Shown here: in pieces, positions 59,053-64,000 of the stretch | How positions within the stretch are numbered: position 1 is the first letter of the stretch | Layout: every line of letters begins with the position of its first letter | From: Lysinibacillus composti | GTDB lineage: Bacteria; Bacillota; Bacilli; Bacillales_A; Planococcaceae | NCBI RefSeq assembly: GCF_016908465.1 | Contig: NZ_JAFBDY010000001.1 | Span: forward strand, 434,001 to 498,000 | DNA: 64,000 nt | Direction of reading: 5' to 3' | The notes under the pieces: model-generated | Seen by the model: only the letters and a program-made list of their open reading frames with translations | What the model was told of the DNA's origin: nothing | The model's database searches: none | Position numbers and translations under genes: made by a program

Positions 59053-60953
59053 TGTTTCTTACAAATTATAAAGTATCTTTCAAAGAGGAAGAAATTAACC
59101 AAATAAACAAGGATATTAAAAATAACAAACAAAGCACTTATGAAAGTTCTTTTGAAGTTGTTGAGGGGATAAATTTTAAAGATAATTATTGGGATTTTTC
59201 AAATATCCTTGAAAGTACAATTTACTCTAAGAATTTCACTTTTGCAAAATATAGGTTCCAAGACATTAAAACAGCTGCATATAGGTTTTATTTAAAAAAA
59301 TTTGTTTTAAGACAATTATTTAATAATGAAAAACGTCCAAGTTCCGTATATGGTGGTTATTGTATGGTTAAAGGGTTTATTAAATACTTAGAAAATGAAA
59401 TGCTTATAACAGTACCTTTAGCAATATATGATAAGATTATTGAAAATTATATAAATAAGTTTAAAAGAGAAAATTACAGAAGAGTAATACGTCGTTATAT
59501 TAAGCTTTATTTTGCAGAAATTGAACAAAATGAGATGGATTTCTATTTAAATGAGTTTAGAAGCTTATATACACCAACTGACATGCAAAAGGTACTTTAT
59601 GAAGAAGAAATAGGGAAAACACCTAATATACCAGATAGAATATACAAAGCTATAATTCGACAAGCTCTATTGGATCTAGATAACAAAGAACTTAATTTAA
59701 TAGATAGAATGACTGCTGGGTTAATCATTCTACTTTCACAAATTGGATTACGTATAGGTGAAGCTCTTTTACTTGAAATTGGTAGATTAAAAGAAGAAGT
59801 AATATTCGACGGGACGAAAAAAGCATATAAACTAGAATTTTGGACATATAAAACAACAGGAATTAAAGGAAAATGGACAATTACTTTCATGACACCTTTA
59901 GCAATTAAGGCCTATAAGAAATTGGAAGAACTAGGTACTACACGAAGAGGAAATGGTGGTAAATACTTATATCCAAATTCAAATGGAGATATGTACACTC
60001 CTAAGTCTTGGAGCAATAATTCACATCGATTTTTTGTTAGAAATCAGGAAGTTTTAGGATTAAATAATCTTACTGATAATGAACTAAAACAAGTAGTAGA
60101 AGTTGAAATTAACCAATGGATGGTAGAGCACATTGCATTTTTAAGCAGAAATGATATTGGAAAAACATTTTATAAAGTTAATGCCCATCAGTATAGAGTA
60201 GCAGTTTGTAACTATTTAAGGAAAAAACCTGGAATAAACCTCCAGTGGATAAAAAAACACATGAATCATCTTGAAGAAGATATGACGATACACTATTTTC
60301 GAGACGACGATGTTATTCAAGAAACCCTTCTCAAAAGGACATCAGAAAATGGCGATTTTTTAGAAACAAAAAAGGAAAATATTCTTGATGAGGATATTCG
60401 TAAAGAATTAGATGATCCATATTTTATTGAAGCATACAATACGATTAATAAATTCTTAAAAAAGAAGAGATTAAAAATATATAAAGATTTAAATGAAATT
60501 ATTAATACTTTTAAAAATTCGCCTATTTTAGATAGTGAAATAGGCTTTTGTACAAACGCAATGGAAAGATTATGCGAAAGACAAGAGAAGCTTAACCAAT
60601 TAGAAAAATGGTCATATCTAAGACCCCAGGTGCCAGATATAACAAATTTTAATCAAACATATAAACGATTAATAACTAAGTTAGAACTCGTTAAACATAA
60701 TAAGAGTGTAGCAAGTGAAGATTCGCGATATTTGCGTGAATATGAACTTCAGTTAAACACCTTTAACCAATATTATAATAACAAGTTTATGCCAGAATTT
60801 GAACTATTAAAGAAAAACATAGAAAACGTTGGCATGAATAAAGTAATTTTAAATAATCCCCATTTAGAATCCATAATTTATAGATTTAATGAAATTGAAA
60901 AAGTTGAAATGGAGAGTCGGGAATGGTTAGGGAACAAGCTATTTTGGACATAG
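59052..60953 (+). CDS. Tyrosine recombinase C (Tn554 TnpB-like)
   Basis: A 633-residue protein, close in length to TnpB of Tn554 (about 630 residues). The catalytic domain begins near residue 220. LLSQIGLRIGEALLLEIG carries the first Arg, NAHQYRVAVCNYLRK the H-x-x-R and KKHMNHLEEDMTIHYFRDD the late His and Tyr, so the active site is complete. A helical extension of about 190 residues follows. Its ATG shares a base with the stop of recombinase B (TAATG), so all three are translated together. Confidence 0.82.
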   Translation: MFLTNYKVSFKEEEINQINKDIKNNKQSTYESSFEVVEGINFKDNYWDFSNILESTIYSKNFTFAKYRFQDIKTAAYRFYLKKFVLRQLFNNEKRPSSVYGGYCMVKGFIKYLENEMLITVPLAIYDKIIENYINKFKRENYRRVIRRYIKLYFAEIEQNEMDFYLNEFRSLYTPTDMQKVLYEEEIGKTPNIPDRIYKAIIRQALLDLDNKELNLIDRMTAGLIILLSQIGLRIGEALLLEIGRLKEEVIFDGTKKAYKLEFWTYKTTGIKGKWTITFMTPLAIKAYKKLEELGTTRRGNGGKYLYPNSNGDMYTPKSWSNNSHRFFVRNQEVLGLNNLTDNELKQVVEVEINQWMVEHIAFLSRNDIGKTFYKVNAHQYRVAVCNYLRKKPGINLQWIKKHMNHLEEDMTIHYFRDDDVIQETLLKRTSENGDFLETKKENILDEDIRKELDDPYFIEAYNTINKFLKKKRLKIYKDLNEIINTFKNSPILDSEIGFCTNAMERLCERQEKLNQLEKWSYLRPQVPDITNFNQTYKRLITKLELVKHNKSVASEDSRYLREYELQLNTFNQYYNNKFMPEFELLKKNIENVGMNKVILNNPHLESIIYRFNEIEKVEMESREWLGNKLFWT

Positions 60954-61489
60954 TTATAAATGAAGTTCGAAAATTGGATATTAATAATAGTAATTACGAA
61001 GGTATTCGACCTAAATTAAAAGAACAGTTAATAAAGGCAGAATATTATATTCAATATAATATTCAAAAACAAAAAGAAATAGCAAATGAAATAAAAAATA
61101 ATAAATTGAATATTTTAAATGTAGCTGAGAAAGCAGGAATTCCACGAAGTAGTATTTATAAATCTAAAGAAATTCTTGAAAAATATATAGAGGGACGTAT
61201 AGAGCAGGTACAAAAAGAGGATATATTATCCTTACATAAATTATCAAGGCAAAAAAAATCTATAGATGAACTAAATGAATTTATCGAAAAAGTTCAAATT
61301 CATTTAATAGAGACGGAAATACTAGAATATAAAATTAACGAACTGGAACAACAAGTGAAAAGTCTCAATATTACAAATCAAGATTTGATTTCAAGGGAGT
61401 ATAGAGCACAACAGGAAATTGAGAGGCTTAAATTACAGTTGAGAAAAGCAGGGGTAACAAATATAGTGAATTTCAAAGATAAAACTTAA
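60923..61489 (+). CDS. Coiled-coil HTH accessory protein (TnpC-like)
   Basis: A 188-residue helical protein. A short HTH-like segment (NVAEKAGIPRSSIYKSKEIL, about residues 68-87) is followed by a coiled coil (about 130-180, heptad-like LNEFIEKVQIHLIETEI and LEQQVKSLNITNQDLI). TnpC of Tn554 is likewise a small coiled-coil partner encoded last. It overlaps recombinase C by 31 bases. Its likely job is target or orientation choice in the recombinase complex, by analogy only. Confidence 0.75.
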   Translation: MVREQAILDIVINEVRKLDINNSNYEGIRPKLKEQLIKAEYYIQYNIQKQKEIANEIKNNKLNILNVAEKAGIPRSSIYKSKEILEKYIEGRIEQVQKEDILSLHKLSRQKKSIDELNEFIEKVQIHLIETEILEYKINELEQQVKSLNITNQDLISREYRAQQEIERLKLQLRKAGVTNIVNFKDKT

Positions 61490-61600
61490 CTATTTAAAAG
61501 TTATAATTGCACAATATAGAAAGTGAATTAATGGGAATATTGTTAATCATTTTTTGTCCAATTAACACTAGATAGAATATATGTTATTTTTTAATGTAAT

Positions 61601-61636
61601 AAAGTCCATCTGGATTGCCAGATGGACTCTTTTTAT
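61601..61636 (+). terminator. Terminator of the recombinase operon
   Basis: AGTCCATCTGG pairs perfectly with CCAGATGGACT around ATTG, followed by CTTTTT. Confidence 0.9.
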
Positions 61637-61762
61637 GATTTTGATCTGAAAATTATTCTTAAGATAAAGATGTTTGTTATTATAGAATATGAAAAAAAGT
61701 GAGAAATAAAAAAAGAAATAATTAAAAATAAAATAAATTCTTTTTAAGGAGTAGTTATTGTT

Positions 61763-62833
61763 ATGTCTAAAAAAACTATTCTCTTAGTGGATATGAACTC
61801 CTTTTTTGCTAGTGTTCATCAAGCAGAAAACCCTTCATTATTAAATAAACCAATTATTGTTGGAGGAATTCCTAATAATAAAAATAAAGGCATGGTAATT
61901 GCTGCTAGCTATGAAGCTAAAAATAAAGGTGTTTATACTACAATGTCTGTTTATGAAGCACTTAAGAAGTGCCCCAATGCTATTATTGTTGAGCGTAATC
62001 ATAATCTCTACAGTAGTTATTCAAAAATAATTATGGATTTTCTACGTTTAATAGGACCCATTGAAAAAGCAAGTATTGATGAAGCGTATGTAGATATTAC
62101 TGAAAGAGTTGCAATTGGTACAGAACCAAGAATCATAGCAGAATATATTCAAAAAATTTTATGGGAAAAGTTAACTCTTGGATGTAGTATTGGGTGTAGC
62201 AATACTAAAACCTCAGCTAAAATGGCAGCAGATATAAAAAAACCTTTTGGTTATGTTCATCTAGAGCAACTCCAGTTTTGCTCTTTCTTTCACCCACAAA
62301 AGTTAAATAAATTACATGGATGTGGTCAAAAAACGGAGGAGAAATTAAATAAACATAATATTTACACTATCGGTGATCTTGCTAAAGCTGATCCACTTCA
62401 CCTCAAATTAATCCTTGGTGTTCGAGGAGAGTGGCTTCAAAAAGTATCTCTAGGTAGAGGTTCTGATAAGCTAAATACAGATAGGGAAAAGGGAGATAAG
62501 ACGATAGGAAAAGAAAAAACCTTTGCACAACCAATTTCTGATTCGGAAGTCTTGATGAATTTAGCGAGCAAAATGATAGAATCGTTATGTAGTAGACTTA
62601 ATAATAAAAAATTAAAAGCCTACACAATTGCAATTGTATATAAAATGGAATGGGAAGAAGGAAGGCATTCTAAGAGTATTACTTTAGAACAGGGTACATC
62701 TGATCCAAATATGGTCAATAAATTGATAGAGAAGCTCTATGAGGATAATTTAAGTGATATACCAATAGTGTTATTTGGTGTCCGTTTAAGTAATTTTAGA
62801 GAAAATAAATATGTTCAATTGAGTTTGTTTTGA
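61763..62833 (+). CDS. Y-family DNA polymerase (DinB/UmuC-like)
   Basis: A 356-residue translesion DNA polymerase. LLVDMNSFFASVHQAENP holds the first metal aspartate. ASYEAKNKGVYTTMSVYEALKKCP and the catalytic SIDEAYVDIT follow. A helix-hairpin-helix region (KLHGCGQKTEEKLN) and a little-finger domain come next. The C-terminus, QLSLF, is a beta-clamp-binding motif. It is shorter than UvrX (about 415 residues) and close to Pol IV. ATG follows AAGGAG. No LexA box is seen directly upstream. It may be cargo of the mobile element. Confidence 0.87.
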   Translation: MSKKTILLVDMNSFFASVHQAENPSLLNKPIIVGGIPNNKNKGMVIAASYEAKNKGVYTTMSVYEALKKCPNAIIVERNHNLYSSYSKIIMDFLRLIGPIEKASIDEAYVDITERVAIGTEPRIIAEYIQKILWEKLTLGCSIGCSNTKTSAKMAADIKKPFGYVHLEQLQFCSFFHPQKLNKLHGCGQKTEEKLNKHNIYTIGDLAKADPLHLKLILGVRGEWLQKVSLGRGSDKLNTDREKGDKTIGKEKTFAQPISDSEVLMNLASKMIESLCSRLNNKKLKAYTIAIVYKMEWEEGRHSKSITLEQGTSDPNMVNKLIEKLYEDNLSDIPIVLFGVRLSNFRENKYVQLSLF

Positions 62834-62874
62834 ATTTCAATAATAAAGTATAAAATGATAGGAAAGAGTTCAGT

Positions 62875-62911
62875 TAAAAAAGAAACCATAGAAAATTATG
62901 GTTTCTTTTTT
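62875..62911 (+). terminator. Terminator after the Y-family polymerase
   Basis: AAAAAAGAAACCATA pairs perfectly with TATGGTTTCTTTTTT around GAAAAT. Confidence 0.92.
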
Positions 62912-62988
62912 AATATATACGAGAGTTATGTGTATAAATTCTTTTATTCTCAGATAAATAAAAATCAATACTTCGATTTACAAGAAAT

Positions 62989-63151
62989 GTATTTAACTAA
63001 CGTTGACTTCTTGCTAGCTTATGTATGTCAGGACTCTTGTTATGACCCCTATGAAGTATCGCATGAGAGGGTCGGTGAACCACGTGTTTGTGAATTTATA
63101 TTGTTGGATATGGACAATATTTTCCTTATAAGTACATTAAGTTGGAAGTAA
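62989..63151 (+). CDS. Doubtful small ORF after the polymerase
   Basis: The frame is open from 62855, but its first 19 codons are the polymerase terminator and no ribosome site is present. The earliest plausible ATG after the hairpin is 62989, giving about 53 residues ending LISTLSWK with CQDSCYDPYEVSHERVGEP inside. This may be a gene fragment or non-coding. I do not recognise it. Confidence 0.25.
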
Positions 63152-63239
63152 GCAAGTACAAATTTAGGTGATCTGTAAATTAGTCATGGGGTGTGTCCAG
63201 GATGTTTTAGTGTTCAGGTTTTTTCTTATACACAAAGGA

Positions 63240-63257
63240 GAACGTTTGTTCTATAAT
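63240..63257 (+). promoter_or_regulatory. LexA (SOS) box with -10 element
   Basis: GAACGTTTGTTC (63240-63251) fits the GAAC-N4-GTTC core of the Bacillus LexA box. It directly abuts a perfect TATAAT (63252-63257), 20 bases before the next start codon. This predicts DNA-damage induction of the gene at 63277. Confidence 0.65.
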
Positions 63258-63276
63258 TATTGCGAGGAGTGTAATT

Positions 63277-63618
63277 ATGAACAATGATACTAGCAAATTA
63301 ATTCATAAACAAATTATTTTGGATTTAACGAAGAGAACGCTTGAACGTGATAAGAAAAAGATTTCAGGATTAAAAATGCAACGTGCTTTCTCTTTTTGGT
63401 TTGATACAAAAATTAAAGAACTTCACAATGAACTTAATTTGATTAAATCACAACTAAGTAAACTTGGAATTAAAATTCAAGCTGAAAACAAAGTTGATGA
63501 TCTAATTACCGAGTATGTGATTTTAGAACGAGGTTCAACATACACACTTCGATATATGAACGTTGCTTTGCGGAATCAGTGTGAAGATGAAGTAAAACAA
63601 CTATTAGAATTAAAATAA
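63277..63618 (+). CDS. Hypothetical SOS-controlled protein (113 residues)
   Basis: A 113-residue hydrophilic, mostly helical protein. The basic N-terminal half reads LTKRTLERDKKKISGLKMQR. A coiled stretch (IKELHNELNLIKSQLSKLGIKI) and a C-terminal part with ERGSTYTLRYMNVALRNQC follow. ATG follows GCGAGGAG. I do not recognise a family. It does not show the YolD pattern that often follows uvrX-type polymerase genes. The LexA box upstream suggests a damage-response function. Confidence 0.7.
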   Translation: MNNDTSKLIHKQIILDLTKRTLERDKKKISGLKMQRAFSFWFDTKIKELHNELNLIKSQLSKLGIKIQAENKVDDLITEYVILERGSTYTLRYMNVALRNQCEDEVKQLLELK

Positions 63619-63794
63619 AAATCCCTAATAAAGTTTGTGGAGATAACTGTAAATCATTATTCAATTACATCGACGCCTATGAATGCATTATTCTTTTGTT
63701 CAGTAATCGGGCCATTTAAGGGAGTTATGCTCATTGCTAAAATGGTAATTATTTGAAATAATTTAATGAAACATTGATAAATTGGGGGACGAAA

Positions 63795-64000
63795 ATGCAG
63801 CACTTTAAAGGCTACTGCTTGTTTATAATTTTCACCTTGTTGTTAACAGGGTGCGCAGGTGTAGAAAAAGAAAAATCTCCATCAAATACGAAACTAATCA
63901 TTGAGTCATACAACATGAGCGAAAAAGAACGATTACTCATTAGTAAAACAGGTGTGGAGCAAATTGAATTTTTCAAACTGAATGGCACTTTGAAAGAAGA
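63795..64000 (+). CDS. Lipoprotein, N-terminal part (cut by window end)
   Basis: ATG at 63795 follows TTGGGGGAC and begins a signal peptide (CLFIIFTLLLTGC) with lipobox LLTGC at about residue 20, then a charged mature start, AGVEKEKSPSNTKLIIESYN. The frame stays open to the end of the window. The family cannot be told from 68 residues. Confidence 0.75.
   Translation, partial: MQHFKGYCLFIIFTLLLTGCAGVEKEKSPSNTKLIIESYNMSEKERLLISKTGVEQIEFFKLNGTLKE

Noticed and set aside
62855-62988. Start of a 98-residue protein after the Y-family polymerase
   Set aside because: These codons are the polymerase terminator, and no ribosome site precedes the ATG.
1-64000. CRISPR arrays, tRNA or rRNA genes
   Set aside because: No regularly spaced repeats and no tRNA- or rRNA-like sequences were noticed on either strand.

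Overview
The window comes from a low-GC Gram-positive bacterium of the order Bacillales. It is probably a Lysinibacillus- or Solibacillus-like member of the Planococcaceae/Caryophanaceae. That placement is inferred from AT-rich genes, strong AGGAGG ribosome sites, a TnrA-type nitrogen regulator with TnrA/GlnR boxes, CodY-like and BirA boxes, a LexA (GAAC-N4-GTTC) site and many GTG/TTG starts. The window is mostly chromosomal metabolism, with one probable mobile element near the right end.

Region 1 (1-12.4 kb) is a run of small housekeeping and stress genes: a DUF1648 protein, a tandem CrcB fluoride-channel pair, a deoxyribosyltransferase-like protein, an LLM-type flavin oxidoreductase broken by a short internal inversion, a FUSC-type exporter, an AHSA1/ArsR pair, an MhqR-like MarR regulator, two NAD(P)H-FMN reductases, a GNAT acetyltransferase, a type I signal peptidase, an unlisted 56-residue membrane protein, an ABC ATPase and an M20 amidohydrolase.

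Region 2 (12.4-30 kb) concerns nitrogen acquisition. The TnrA gene is divergent from a complete branched-chain-amino-acid-type ABC operon (livJHMGF), with two exact TnrA/GlnR boxes between them. Next come a PucR regulator, EutB, the ectoine hydrolase DoeA (EutD), EutC, a cystathionine-gamma-synthase-family PLP enzyme, a homoserine-dehydrogenase-like enzyme and the EhuBCDA ectoine transporter. I read this as an ectoine/hydroxyectoine uptake and catabolic locus. The standard DoeB, DoeC and DoeD genes are absent from the window, and two unexpected enzymes sit in their place. A TnrA box lies before eutB and a CodY-like box before ehuB.

Region 3 (30-43 kb) holds guaC, an AAA ATPase, two small unknown genes, and a long operon coding for a tartrate/D-malate-dehydrogenase-like enzyme, an SDR, an aldehyde dehydrogenase, a complete oligopeptide-type ABC importer and a P1 (DmpA-type) peptidase. 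A GC-rich structured repeat with covarying hairpins is inserted inside this operon.

Region 4 (43-54 kb) carries a LysM-3D cell-wall protein, an ammonium transporter with two TnrA/GlnR boxes, a DUF294 nucleotidyltransferase-like protein with a DnaQ-type exonuclease, a DegV protein, and a compact operon of GTP cyclohydrolase II, RibD, an FAD monooxygenase and a HAD-family nucleotidase. That operon has no FMN riboswitch and has its own operator-bearing promoter. It looks like a branch off riboflavin precursors rather than riboflavin synthesis. bioY with a BirA box closes the region.

Region 5 (54-64 kb) is visibly more AT-rich. It has an XRE-HNH fusion divergent from three overlapping tyrosine-recombinase genes and a coiled-coil gene, an arrangement like Tn554/RIT elements. 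A Y-family DNA polymerase, a gene with a LexA box and the start of a lipoprotein gene follow. No tRNA, rRNA or CRISPR array was seen.
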